Positions 51,629 through 59,433 of a DNA stretch of 64,000 bases are shown one piece after another. The stretch is taken from positions 1,555,645-1,619,644 of the forward strand of contig NZ_FOZK01000001.1 in NCBI RefSeq assembly GCF_900114435.1, given 5' to 3'. This stretch comes from Halomicrobium zhouii. GTDB taxonomy: Archaea > Halobacteriota > Halobacteria > Halobacteriales > Haloarculaceae. The position numbers and the translations under genes are program-made. Under the pieces are notes generated by a model that saw only the letters and a list, made by a program, of their open reading frames with translations, had not been told where the DNA came from and did no database searches. The first letter of the stretch is position 1. Each line of letters begins with the position of its first letter.

Positions 51629-51861
51629 AACGCGCGACGATCCGCACGACACACGTCGATAGCGACACCGCGGAGCGACTCGCGCGCGCTGTGCGCCCGG
51701 ACAACACCGACGAGATGCACACGACTATCGAGGACGACGCGCTCGTGACGACCATCGAGCGCGAGACGACCGGCGGCCTGCAGTCGACCGTCGACGACTA
51801 CGTCGTCAACCTCTCCGTCGCGGCACAGTTATCCGACCACACGACTACCAACAACACATGA
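51625..51861 (+). CDS. pcc1: KEOPS complex subunit Pcc1
   Basis: A 78-residue protein, the dimerising subunit of KEOPS, which makes the universal N6-threonylcarbamoyl adenosine of tRNA. It starts MKRATIRTTHVDSDTAERLA and has the typical short alpha-beta pattern, with TIEDDALVTTIERETTGGLQ then a C-terminal helix (VDDYVVNLSVAAQLSD) used to bind Kae1. It overlaps both neighbours by four bases (ATGA at 51625-51628 and at 51858-51861), so its translation is coupled to the ribosomal operon. Identification rests on the size, fold pattern and well-known position before rps3ae. Confidence 0.88.
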   Translation: MKRATIRTTHVDSDTAERLARAVRPDNTDEMHTTIEDDALVTTIERETTGGLQSTVDDYVVNLSVAAQLSDHTTTNNT

Positions 51862-52520
51862 GCGAACGATCCGTATCCCGACGCAAGCAACAGAAGCGGT
51901 GGTACACCGTGCTCGCCCCCGAGCAGTTCGACCGGGCGGAGCTCGGCCAGACCACGGCAGACGAATCGGACAAGGTGCTCGGCCGCACCATCGAGACCAC
52001 GCTGGGTGACCTGAACAACGACGCCAGCGAGAACAACATCAAGCTGACCTTCAAGATCAACGAGGTCGCCTCCGACTCCGCCTACACGGAGTTCGTCAAA
52101 CACGAGCTGACGCGGGACTACCTGCGCTCGCTCGTCCGCCGGGGCTCCTCGAAGATCGAGGCGTTCATTACCGTCCTGACGACGGACGACTACCGCGTCC
52201 AGATCCAGCCCGTCGCGCTCACCACGAAGAGCGCCGACGAGTCCCAGGAGCAGGCCATCCGCCGGACGATGATCGACCTCGTCCGCGAGTCGGCCCAGGA
52301 CCGGACCTTCGAGCAGCTCGTCGACTCCATCGTCGAGGGGCGGCTCTCCTCGGCCATCTACGGCGAGGCCAAGGACATCTACCCGCTCCGCCGGGTCGAG
52401 ATTCAGAAGACGACCCTCGAGGCCCACCCCGAGGAAGTCGCCGCCGAAGAGGAGACCTCCGTCGACGTCGACGAGGAGGACGTCGGCGACGTCGTCGAGG
52501 AAGACGAAGCCGCCGAGTAA
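51858..52520 (+). CDS. rps3ae: Small ribosomal subunit protein eS1 (S3Ae)
   Basis: A 220-residue protein. The start MSERSVSRRKQQKRWYTVLA and the core TFKINEVASDSAYTEFVKHE and YLRSLVRRGSSKIEAFI are typical of archaeal S3Ae, as is the run YPLRRVEIQKTTLEAHPEE. The C-terminal 25 residues are a haloarchaeal acidic tail. It closes the rps15 operon; a T6 tract follows 15 bases after the stop. Confidence 0.97.
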   Translation: MSERSVSRRKQQKRWYTVLAPEQFDRAELGQTTADESDKVLGRTIETTLGDLNNDASENNIKLTFKINEVASDSAYTEFVKHELTRDYLRSLVRRGSSKIEAFITVLTTDDYRVQIQPVALTTKSADESQEQAIRRTMIDLVRESAQDRTFEQLVDSIVEGRLSSAIYGEAKDIYPLRRVEIQKTTLEAHPEEVAAEEETSVDVDEEDVGDVVEEDEAAE

Positions 52521-52534
52521 CGCTTCTCTTGAGG

Positions 52535-52540
52535 TTTTTT
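52535..52540 (+). terminator. T-tract terminator of the rps15 operon
   Basis: Six consecutive T lie 15 bases after the rps3ae stop, preceded by a GC-containing stretch. It is the clearest poly-T terminator in the window. Confidence 0.5.
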
Positions 52541-52706
52541 GGCGCCGTCGAATACCGACAGCGGAGCGGGTTCGCAGTACCGAAATGTACGTGCGGACTC
52601 GATAGGGGATGGTACCTGCGAGGCCCGACGCCGGACTAGATACTTCCCTGTCCCGTGCGACGGATCGGTCGTGAACGACGGTGTCTCCGAGCGGAGTCGA
52701 GGCTCG

Positions 52707-53933
52707 ATGGTCGACTCGTCGGTGCGCGTGGGTCGGCACCTCCGAGACGTCGTCCAGCCCGGTACCGCGATACCGTGGGGATCCCCGACGCTCCGCGTAG
52801 TCCTCGTGAGCACCCTCCTGGCGCCGCTCGGCGTCGCATTCATCAGCCCCGGCCTGCCCGTTATCCAGGACCGGTTCGCGCTCACCGACTCGCAGACGAG
52901 CCTGGTTATCTCGCTGTACTTCGTCACTGGCATCGTCCTCTCGCCGGTCATCGGCCTGATCGAGGACCGGATCGGTCGACGTCGCGTCCTCGTCCCCTGC
53001 CTCGTCGGCTTTAGCCTCTCGGGAGCGTCCATCGCCATCGCCCCGAGCTACGAGGGCGTCCTCGTTCTCCGGGTCGTCCAGGGAACCGCCGCGGCCGGTA
53101 TCTTCGTCACGACGGTCACGGTCATCGGCGACACCTTCGACGGCGCTCAGCGAAGCGCGGTGCTGGGTGCGAACACCGCCGTGCTATCGGCGAGCGCGGC
53201 GGTCTTCCCGATATTCGGCGGGATGCTCGCGACGGTCTCGTGGAACGTCCCGTTCGTCGCGTACCTCCTCGGCCTGCCCATCGCCCTGTACGCGCACCGC
53301 AGCCTGGAAGAGCCGTCGTACGATCACGCGACCGGTTTGTTCGGATCGATCCGCGAGGCCGTCTTCGCCCTCAGTGCACGCGAGGCAGCGCTCCTCTACG
53401 GGTCGGCGTTCACGATCGAACTGCTCCTCTTCGGGACAGTGTTTACGGCCATCCCGTTTCTGCTCGCAGTAGCCTACGGGCTCGCACCGACGGCGATCGG
53501 TCTCGTCGTAACGGCCGCACTCGCGGCGTCGGCAGTCTCCGCCTCCCAGGCCGGCCGGCTCACGACCTACTTCTCTGACGACGCGATCATCGTGCTCGGG
53601 TTCGCCGGTGCGGGCGCGGGCCTGGTGGGGACGTGGCTCGCCGGGTCGCCGATCGCCATCGGACTCGCCAGCACCGTGTTCGGTGCGGGATGGGGCGTCG
53701 TCCTCCCGTCGATCGACGACGAGGTGACCGAGTTCGTCCCACCCGAGGTCCGGGGGGAGGCGTTGAGCCTCCGCAACAGCACGACGTTCCTCGGCCGAAC
53801 GCTCGCACCGGTGCTCTTCGCCACCCTTTCGGTTACCTGGGGGTATCGCGTGATCCTGCTGTTCGCGGGCATCGTCGGGTTCATCGCGGGGGTGATCGGC
53901 TGGGTGCTGTCGAGCACGGGAGGGGCGGACTGA
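52707..53933 (+). CDS. Major facilitator superfamily transporter
   Basis: A 408-residue transporter with 12 hydrophobic helices. The motif between helices 2 and 3, LIEDRIGRRRVLVPCLVGFS, is the MFS A-type loop signature (GxxxDRxGRR). It resembles the multidrug or arabinose-type efflux group rather than a known sugar carrier; the substrate is unknown. The ATG at 52707 gives a normal N-terminus; a GTG at 52671 is possible and fits a TATA-like CTAGATAC 31 bases upstream. It is not obviously linked to its neighbours. Confidence 0.88.
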   Translation: MVDSSVRVGRHLRDVVQPGTAIPWGSPTLRVVLVSTLLAPLGVAFISPGLPVIQDRFALTDSQTSLVISLYFVTGIVLSPVIGLIEDRIGRRRVLVPCLVGFSLSGASIAIAPSYEGVLVLRVVQGTAAAGIFVTTVTVIGDTFDGAQRSAVLGANTAVLSASAAVFPIFGGMLATVSWNVPFVAYLLGLPIALYAHRSLEEPSYDHATGLFGSIREAVFALSAREAALLYGSAFTIELLLFGTVFTAIPFLLAVAYGLAPTAIGLVVTAALAASAVSASQAGRLTTYFSDDAIIVLGFAGAGAGLVGTWLAGSPIAIGLASTVFGAGWGVVLPSIDDEVTEFVPPEVRGEALSLRNSTTFLGRTLAPVLFATLSVTWGYRVILLFAGIVGFIAGVIGWVLSSTGGAD

Positions 53934-54014
53934 CCCCGTGACCCCAGCCGCTGCGTCGGTCCGCGTCCGCGCAGTTCGTCGTTCGTCGAAAGCGCACCGC
54001 TCGCGACGACCTCC

Positions 54015-54215
54015 TCACGAGTCCTTCGATGGCGCCACGGGTTCGGTGTCCAGCTTGAAGTAGAGCCACGGTACTACGTGCGTGAGCGTGGCCAGGACGA
54101 TCGACCAGCTCAGAACGAACCCCAGGACTGCGCCGTCGTGCGGGAACGGGGCGAGGGCGACGTAACCGGCGCCGAAGAGGACGAAGAAGGTGGCGACCTG
54201 GACGAGCCTGGGCAT
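54015..54215 (-). CDS. Small two-helix membrane protein
   Basis: A 66-residue protein starting MPRLVQVATFFVLFGAGYVA, with two hydrophobic helices (about residues 5-22 and 30-50) and a charged C-terminus ending APSKDS. The loop ALAPFPHDG and end of helix 2 (VVPWLYFKLDTEP) look conserved in haloarchaeal small membrane proteins. It is divergent from the LtrA operon. The longer frame upstream is arginine-rich and improbable. Confidence 0.7.
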   Translation of the reverse strand: MPRLVQVATFFVLFGAGYVALAPFPHDGAVLGFVLSWSIVLATLTHVVPWLYFKLDTEPVAPSKDS

Positions 54216-54301
54216 GTCCGAACGTTTGCGCGGAGACTCATAGCGGTACGGTCTGCTCCCGCAAGGCGGCGTCGGGAGTTGAACGGCCGTGCGAAACCAT
54301 A

Positions 54302-54311
54302 CAGTTATTTG
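54302..54311 (+). promoter_or_regulatory. TATA element upstream of the leader ORF and ltrA-like gene
   Basis: CAGTTATTTG lies 23-32 bases before the ATG at 54334 and about 100 bases before the first ltrA start, so transcription should start at the leader ORF. Confidence 0.5.
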
Positions 54312-54333
54312 AATAGTCTCCGTGAGAGACACT

Positions 54334-54408
54334 ATGGGGCTCCACGTCACGGCGAGAACGTGTCAGCATCGGCTCGACCGCGTCCGTCGAACGACGAAAA
54401 GTCCGTGA
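54334..54408 (+). CDS. Possible 24-residue leader ORF coupled to the ltrA-like gene
   Basis: The frame MGLHVTARTCQHRLDRVRRT plus four residues ends at TGA 54406-54408, overlapping the GTG start at 54405 (GTGA). A TATA element 23-32 bases before the ATG makes it the first codon of a leaderless mRNA. It is very basic and is probably a leader peptide. An alternative is that ltrA starts at GTG 54360 and the ORF is chance. Confidence 0.4.
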   Translation: MGLHVTARTCQHRLDRVRRTTKSP

Positions 54409-55619
54409 GTCCGCGCGAAGAGAACCTACTGTACGCCATTCGGCGACCGATATCTGTGTACGCGGAGACCGAACGCCCGCGTCACGCCACCTGGCTGGAG
54501 CTGTTCTTCGACCTGGTATACATCGTCGCCATCGCCGAGCTCGGCGCGTTCCTCCGGGAGGGGCTCTCGCTCGTCGCCATCCTGGAGTACGCGAGCCTCT
54601 TCGTCCTCGTGTGGTGGACGTGGGTCGGATTCAGCTACTACGCCGACATATTCGACACGGACGACCTCTTCTCCCAGCTGGCCCTGATACTGGTGATGTT
54701 CGGGGTTATCATCATGTCCCAGACCATCTCCCAGGCCCTCCACGGCGGCTCGTTCGCGTTCGCAGCCTCGTTCCTCCTCTTGCGGGTCCTGTACATCGGG
54801 CTCGCGCTCCGGGGGTGGTACGTCGTCCCCGGTTCCGACAAGTTCTTCACCTACTGGGTCACGTTCAGCTCGCTCTCGACGTTCGTCTGGGGGCTGTCGC
54901 TGTTTTCGCCGGTCCCCGGCCGGTTCGGGCTCTGGATATCGGCGTTTATGCTCGAGATTGCCGGTATCGGAATCGTCTATCTCGTGTTCGAGACGGTCCC
55001 CGTGCAGGTGTCTCACTTCCCCGAACGGCTCGGGCTGTTCACCATCCTCGTCCTGGGCGAGACGATGCTGGCCGTCGCCACGGGGACCACCGGCATCGAC
55101 TGGTTCGTCCCGTCCGGAGTCACTGCGATCGGCGGGTTCTTGCTCGTGGTCGCGATATGGTGGCTCTACTTCGACAACTTCGACGAGCGCACTATCGATC
55201 GCGCGCTGGGAGAGACCAGAACCCACTGGCTCCACATGCGAGAACGAATGCTCGTCTACGTCTTCGGGCATTACTTCATCTTCATCGGTATCGGGGCCAC
55301 GGGAGTCGGTCTCGAAGCGGCGATCGAGGCCGTCATCGCGGCGCACGCGCTCGAGCCGATCGGCCGGACCGTCTTCGCAGGCGGCGTCGCCGCGTTCCTC
55401 CTCGGGAGCGCCATCTGCCATCGTGCGATGCCGACGCCGCTCCACGACCGGCTGTTCCTGACGCGAATCACCGTCGCCGTCGCCGTCGTCGTCGTGATTC
55501 TGGGCGTCGGTCGGCTCGTGGCTCCGCTTCTCGTCACGTGGATCATCGCGATCACGTTAGTCGCTCTCGCGGTCTTCGAGACCGTCCATCGACTGAGAAC
55601 GCCCGAATCAGAACCATGA
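54405..55619 (+). CDS. Low-temperature-requirement A (LtrA) family membrane protein
   Basis: A 404-residue integral membrane protein. The family motif is WLELFFDLVYIVAIAELGAF (about residues 27-46), followed by the second signature VWWTWVGFSYYADIFDTDD. Ten to twelve helices in total. HFPERLGLFTILVLGETMLA near residue 206 is the third conserved block with a charged pair inside the membrane. LtrA was named from Listeria growth in the cold; the molecular function is unknown. The start is GTG at 54405 or 54360; no ATG precedes the conserved region. 96 bases separate it from the next gene on the same strand. Confidence 0.85.
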   Translation: MSPREENLLYAIRRPISVYAETERPRHATWLELFFDLVYIVAIAELGAFLREGLSLVAILEYASLFVLVWWTWVGFSYYADIFDTDDLFSQLALILVMFGVIIMSQTISQALHGGSFAFAASFLLLRVLYIGLALRGWYVVPGSDKFFTYWVTFSSLSTFVWGLSLFSPVPGRFGLWISAFMLEIAGIGIVYLVFETVPVQVSHFPERLGLFTILVLGETMLAVATGTTGIDWFVPSGVTAIGGFLLVVAIWWLYFDNFDERTIDRALGETRTHWLHMRERMLVYVFGHYFIFIGIGATGVGLEAAIEAVIAAHALEPIGRTVFAGGVAAFLLGSAICHRAMPTPLHDRLFLTRITVAVAVVVVILGVGRLVAPLLVTWIIAITLVALAVFETVHRLRTPESEP

Positions 55620-55715
55620 ACCACACCAGCGTCCGGATCGACCGCTCGTCCCCAGCACCGAGAGCCGATCGACAGAGAGCGTCGAACCACGACCGAGCAG
55701 CGGGGGGAGAGCGCG

Positions 55716-56567
55716 GTGCGTGAAGTCGCGTTGATGTGGCGGGACTCGCGGATGATAATCCTGACCGTCGTCGTCACCGCGACCTACACCGCCGTCCTCA
55801 TCCCGTTCAAAGGGCTTGTCCTCGTCCCGGGGTTCACCGAGGTCCGGCTCGCGAACGTCCTCCCCGTCGTGTTCAGCGTCCTGTTCGGCCCCGCGGCGGC
55901 CTGGGGGTCGGCGTTCGGCAACCTCATCGGCGACGTCTTCGGCGGCACGCTGACCCGAGGCAGCGTCTTCGGGTTCGTCGGGAACTTCTTCTTCGGCTTC
56001 GCGGGGTACAAGCTCTGGGGGAACCTCGGCCGGCTCTCGTGCGACGAGGAACCCGCGATGGACTCAGCGGGCCAGTTGCTCGAGTTCCTCGCAATCTCGT
56101 TCGTGTCCGCGGCCGGGACCGCCGCGATCATCGCCTGGGGACTCGAGGTGCTCCAGTTGCTCCCGTTCTCAGTGCTCGGAACGATCATCTTCGTCAACGA
56201 CTTCCTCGTCGCAGCGATCGGCGGCCCGATCTTGCTCAGGTTCCTCTATCCGCGCGTCAAGCGCGACGGGCTCCTCTATCCTGATTTGATGCGAGAGGGG
56301 GACCTCCCGTCGGTGAGCGAGCGCCGCCAACAGGTCGCTGGCATCGGCATCGCCGCCGTCTCGATCGCCTGGATCGTCGTCGGAATCGGGATAAGTCTCG
56401 GCCTCCAGGGCGTTCCATTCGGTGTGGGTCCTGCCGACGTCACGGCGTCTGACGTGACGAGAACGCGGATCCAGCTGTTCGTCGGATCGGTAGCAGCGCT
56501 CCTCCTTCTCGTCGCGAGTCTCCTCTCCGGCGAACGCCTCTCGGCGATTCTGCGGCGAGACGACTAG
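55716..56567 (+). CDS. ECF-type transporter S component (orphan)
   Basis: A 283-residue membrane protein with six helices in the first 200 residues and a seventh pair at the C-terminus. LIPFKGLVLVPGFTEVRLAN and FSVLFGPAAAWGSAFGNLIG resemble the substrate-binding subunits of energy-coupling-factor vitamin importers (the CbrT/QueT-like group). The A, A' and T components are not adjacent, so it would use a shared module elsewhere. GTG at 55716 is taken because GGAG lies six bases upstream; an ATG at 55734 is the alternative. The substrate is unknown. Confidence 0.65.
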   Translation: MREVALMWRDSRMIILTVVVTATYTAVLIPFKGLVLVPGFTEVRLANVLPVVFSVLFGPAAAWGSAFGNLIGDVFGGTLTRGSVFGFVGNFFFGFAGYKLWGNLGRLSCDEEPAMDSAGQLLEFLAISFVSAAGTAAIIAWGLEVLQLLPFSVLGTIIFVNDFLVAAIGGPILLRFLYPRVKRDGLLYPDLMREGDLPSVSERRQQVAGIGIAAVSIAWIVVGIGISLGLQGVPFGVGPADVTASDVTRTRIQLFVGSVAALLLLVASLLSGERLSAILRRDD

Positions 56568-56614
56568 TTTCGCCAGTCTCCTGTCGGACTCGGGGCGGAA
56601 CAGGCGTCTCGCGC

Positions 56615-57046
56615 TCAGTCCCCGGAGACGGTGACGGTCCCGGCCATCCCCGCCTGCTCGTGAGGGACGCAGAAGTAGTGGTGTTCCCCGGGGACCTCGA
56701 ACGTCCACTCGTACTCGTCGCCCTGGTAGAGCGCGCCGTTCGTTCCCTCGATCCAGCCGGTCTCGGCGTCGGACTGGTTGTCGAAGCCGCCGGAGGCGAA
56801 GTACGTGGCATCCTCGGGAATACTCTCTTCGTAGGCGGTGACGGTGTGGGCGTGGGAACTGGTGTTGCGCCAGACCACGGTCTCGCCGGGGTCGATCTCG
56901 ATACGCGCTGGTCGGAACGCGGACGACGACATCCCGACGTCGTAGGACTGATTGCCCGTTCCCTGTTCGGCGACGAGTCCGGAACAGCCGGCCAGCCCGA
57001 CGGTCGAGAGCCCACCCACGGCCCGGAGGTACGCGCGACGGTCCAT
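56615..57046 (-). CDS. Halocyanin-like blue copper lipoprotein
   Basis: A 143-residue exported protein. It begins MDRRAYLRAVGGLSTVGLAG followed by Cys21: an RR-containing signal with a lipobox, so it is likely Tat-exported and lipid-anchored. The mature domain (about 35-143) is a cupredoxin: His67 in SSHAHTVTAYEE and Cys126, His129 and Met134 in YFCVPHEQAGM are the type 1 copper ligands. It should carry electrons at the outer face, perhaps to a terminal oxidase. A TATA-like GGTTTTGAAGCC about 28 bases upstream supports the ATG at 57046. It is isolated. Confidence 0.92.
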   Translation of the reverse strand: MDRRAYLRAVGGLSTVGLAGCSGLVAEQGTGNQSYDVGMSSSAFRPARIEIDPGETVVWRNTSSHAHTVTAYEESIPEDATYFASGGFDNQSDAETGWIEGTNGALYQGDEYEWTFEVPGEHHYFCVPHEQAGMAGTVTVSGD

Positions 57047-57143
57047 TGTCCGAGACTCTGCACCCGACAGGCTTCAAAACCGCGATCGAACCCGGACTGA
57101 TCGGTCCTGGCATTCGAGAACGAAGCGGATCCTCACCCCCGAT

Positions 57144-57728
57144 CTAGATCCGCTCGTCGTACCCGGCGGCTCGTGCGTCGTCGAGAATCTCCTGGACGAC
57201 GTCCGATTTGGCCTTCGTGTACTCGACCGGTTCGTCGGCGTGTCGCGCGGCGGCGTCGCGTTTGACCGCCTCGTAGTCCTCGCGGGCCTCCGGATGGTCG
57301 CGCATGTACTCCCGTAGCAGAAGATTTCGCCGCCATCCGTCGCCGTCCTCGAACCGGACGTTGAGGTTGAACCGCTGGCCGTCCTCGGGCCACCGACCGA
57401 GTTCGAGCCGTCCGTCGGGCTCGTCCCACTCCCTGAAGAACTCGTAGCCGACCGATTCGAGTCGGTCCACGCAGTCCCACCCGACGTCCTCGTCCGGGAC
57501 CACCACGAGGACGTCGACGATGTCCTTCGCTGCGAGGCCGGGAACGGACGTGCTGCCGACGTGTTCGATCCGGCGGACGTCGAGCTCAGCAAGGGCGTCG
57601 CTGAGGCGTGCCGCTTCGCGCTCGAAGCGGTCTGGCCACGCCGGATCGTACTCGACGACGCTGATGGGCTCGCTGTAGTCGATGTCGGGCTCACTCATCG
57701 CGTCCGGTGAATCGGCCCCGTCTCCCAT
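57144..57728 (-). CDS. GrpB family protein (nucleotidyltransferase fold)
   Basis: A 194-residue protein of the GrpB/UPF0157 family. The core is VVEYDPAWPDRFEREAARLS, HVGSTSVPGLAAKDIVDVLV (the conserved GSTSVPG followed by Asp residues of a nucleotidyltransferase-like active site) and LNVRFEDGDGWRRNLLLREY. The catalytic acids suggest nucleotidyl transfer, but family function is unproven. The start at ATG 57728 is uncertain; an internal ATG at 57698 (MSEPDIDYSEP) would also leave the whole domain. Confidence 0.87.
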   Translation of the reverse strand: MGDGADSPDAMSEPDIDYSEPISVVEYDPAWPDRFEREAARLSDALAELDVRRIEHVGSTSVPGLAAKDIVDVLVVVPDEDVGWDCVDRLESVGYEFFREWDEPDGRLELGRWPEDGQRFNLNVRFEDGDGWRRNLLLREYMRDHPEAREDYEAVKRDAAARHADEPVEYTKAKSDVVQEILDDARAAGYDERI

Positions 57729-57858
57729 GGGCGTGTCGATGAACTGTCTCGACAGGGCGTACGGTTTGCCCGGTCGCGGCTCCTGGCCTCCGTTCAACGA
57801 AGAAACACTGACAGCTGAGAGACGCAACTGCAAAGTACACCCCCCAGAAGAAAGCAGT

Positions 57859-58839
57859 ATGAAAGCGACGGCGAAGGCACACCCGATCCAGGGGCTGGTG
57901 AAGTACCACGGGATGCGCGACGAGGAGCTGCGCCTGCCCTACCACGACTCGATCAGCGTCTGTACGGCACCGAGTCACAGCCTGACGACGGTCGAGTTCG
58001 ATCCCGAGCTCGATGCGGACGAGTACGTCATCGACGGGGAACCGGTGGCGGGGCACGGCGCCGACCGCATCCGGAAAGTCGTCGACGAAGTCCGCGAGCG
58101 GGCAGGCTTCGACCACCGGGTCCGCTTCGAGTCGGAAAACGACTTCCCCACGAACATCGGCTTCGGTTCCTCGGCGTCGGGATTCGCCGCTGCCGCGATG
58201 GCGCTGAGCGAGGCGGCAGGGCTGGACCTGACCCGACCCGAGGTGTCCGCCATCGCCCGCCGCGGGTCCGCTTCGGCCGCGCGCGCGGTCACTGGCGCGT
58301 ATTCACACCTGCGAACCGGCGCGGACGACCAGGACTGCCGCTCCGAGCGCATCGACGTGGCCGACGAACTGGAGGAGGACGTCCGTATCGTCGCCGGCAT
58401 GGTTCCGAGTTACAAGGAGACCGACTCCGCCCACGCCGAGGCCGCCGAGAGCCACATGTTCGAGGGGCGGATGGCCCACATCCACGGACAGATCGCGGCG
58501 ATGCGCGGCGAACTCCGCGAGGGCGACTTCGAGGACGCCTTCGAACGCGCCGAGCACGACTCGCTCTCGCTGGCGGCGACGACGATGACCGGGCCCGCCG
58601 GCTGGGTGTACTGGCAGCCCAGAACCATCGAGATATTCAACGCCGTCCGAGAGCTCCGGAACGAGGAGGACGTCCCAGTGTACTTCTCCGTCGACACCGG
58701 CGCGAGCGTCTACGTCAACACGACCGCCGACCACGTCGACCGCGTCGAGGAGGTCGTCGCCGACTGCGGCGTCGACACCCGCCAGTGGGAGGTCGGCGGT
58801 CCCGCACAGGTCCTCGACGAGTCCGACGCGCTCTTCTGA
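57859..58839 (+). CDS. mvaD: Phosphomevalonate (diphosphomevalonate) decarboxylase
   Basis: A 326-residue GHMP-kinase-fold enzyme. The start KAHPIQGLVKYHGMRDEELR, with LPYHDSISV after it, is the substrate-binding region, and the ATP loop NIGFGSSASGFAAAAMAL is at residues 99-116. The C-terminal half holds YFSVDTGASVYVNT with the conserved Asp. In haloarchaea this protein is known to act on mevalonate 5-phosphate in the archaeal mevalonate route to isoprenoid lipids, followed by isopentenyl phosphate kinase. The ATG at 57859 begins the conserved sequence. It diverges from the GrpB gene. Confidence 0.92.
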   Translation: MKATAKAHPIQGLVKYHGMRDEELRLPYHDSISVCTAPSHSLTTVEFDPELDADEYVIDGEPVAGHGADRIRKVVDEVRERAGFDHRVRFESENDFPTNIGFGSSASGFAAAAMALSEAAGLDLTRPEVSAIARRGSASAARAVTGAYSHLRTGADDQDCRSERIDVADELEEDVRIVAGMVPSYKETDSAHAEAAESHMFEGRMAHIHGQIAAMRGELREGDFEDAFERAEHDSLSLAATTMTGPAGWVYWQPRTIEIFNAVRELRNEEDVPVYFSVDTGASVYVNTTADHVDRVEEVVADCGVDTRQWEVGGPAQVLDESDALF

Positions 58840-58941
58840 GCAGTTCGCTGTGAACGCTCGGCGCCTCTACGTGGATCGGCTATTACCGACGCGACCTACT
58901 CTCGCACACTGACCGACAGGATGCGGATTCGAGAACCCTTC

Positions 58942-59142
58942 TCAGGCGAGGGTGACGCCGTTCATCGCCAGGAAGTCCGTAGCCTCCTTGATCTCGACCG
59001 GCGAACCGATGATGCGGACCTGTGGGCCTTCCTGGCGAACGGTGAGGGTAAATCGGGTTTCGAGTTCGTCCCGAATCCCGTCGAGGGCAGTCGCTGGCAG
59101 CAGAATCTGCGTGCTGTCGCGAAACCGATCGACGTCTGCCAT
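58942..59142 (-). CDS. Conserved haloarchaeal 66-residue protein (VNG_1110C family)
   Basis: A small acidic protein beginning MADVDRFRDSTQILLPATAL and ending VEIKEATDFLAMNGVTLA. It has a beta-alpha-beta pattern with GPQVRIIGSPVEIKEATDF, resembling a KH-like or signal-sensing module. I recall it as the VNG_1110C family, present across haloarchaea with no known role. A TATA element at 59164-59175 supports the ATG at 59142 as leaderless. It is divergent from the GTPase gene. Confidence 0.85.
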   Translation of the reverse strand: MADVDRFRDSTQILLPATALDGIRDELETRFTLTVRQEGPQVRIIGSPVEIKEATDFLAMNGVTLA

Positions 59143-59163
59143 TGTCGGTTGTGGTGTGGGGCC

Positions 59164-59175
59164 CCGTATTAGTGT
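59164..59175 (-). promoter_or_regulatory. TATA element of the 66-residue gene
   Basis: The minus strand reads CACACTAATACG, 22-33 bases before the ATG at 59142. Confidence 0.55.
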
Positions 59176-59304
59176 GTCGAAATGCACGTGTGACTGAGAG
59201 ATTCGCCCGTCAGGAGGGGTGTCGAAGCCGTCCGCTGGATTTCCACATACAGGTTGCGCACGGTAGCGACGGCCCACGGCGCCGAGTCTCGCGGACCGAT
59301 GCTG

Positions 59305-59354
59305 CCAGTGACGCGGCGGGTGGTCGCGGCCAGTGACGCGGCGGGTGGTCGCGA
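59305..59354. repeat. Two-copy 25-bp tandem repeat in the spacer before the GTPase gene
   Basis: The 25-base unit starting CCAGTGACGCGGCGG occurs twice head-to-tail (59305-59329 and 59330-59354) with one mismatch at the last base. It lies in the 291-base intergenic region, which otherwise holds only the two divergent promoters. Confidence 0.85.
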
Positions 59355-59400
59355 CCAGGGGCACGCCGACCGGACCCCCGTCGCCGGGACGGGAGGAAAG

Positions 59401-59409
59401 CCTTATTCG
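59401..59409 (+). promoter_or_regulatory. TATA element of the Drg-type GTPase gene
   Basis: CCTTATTCG lies 25-33 bases before the ATG at 59434. Confidence 0.55.
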
Positions 59410-59433
59410 GGACGGCGGGCCGACGTTAACGTA

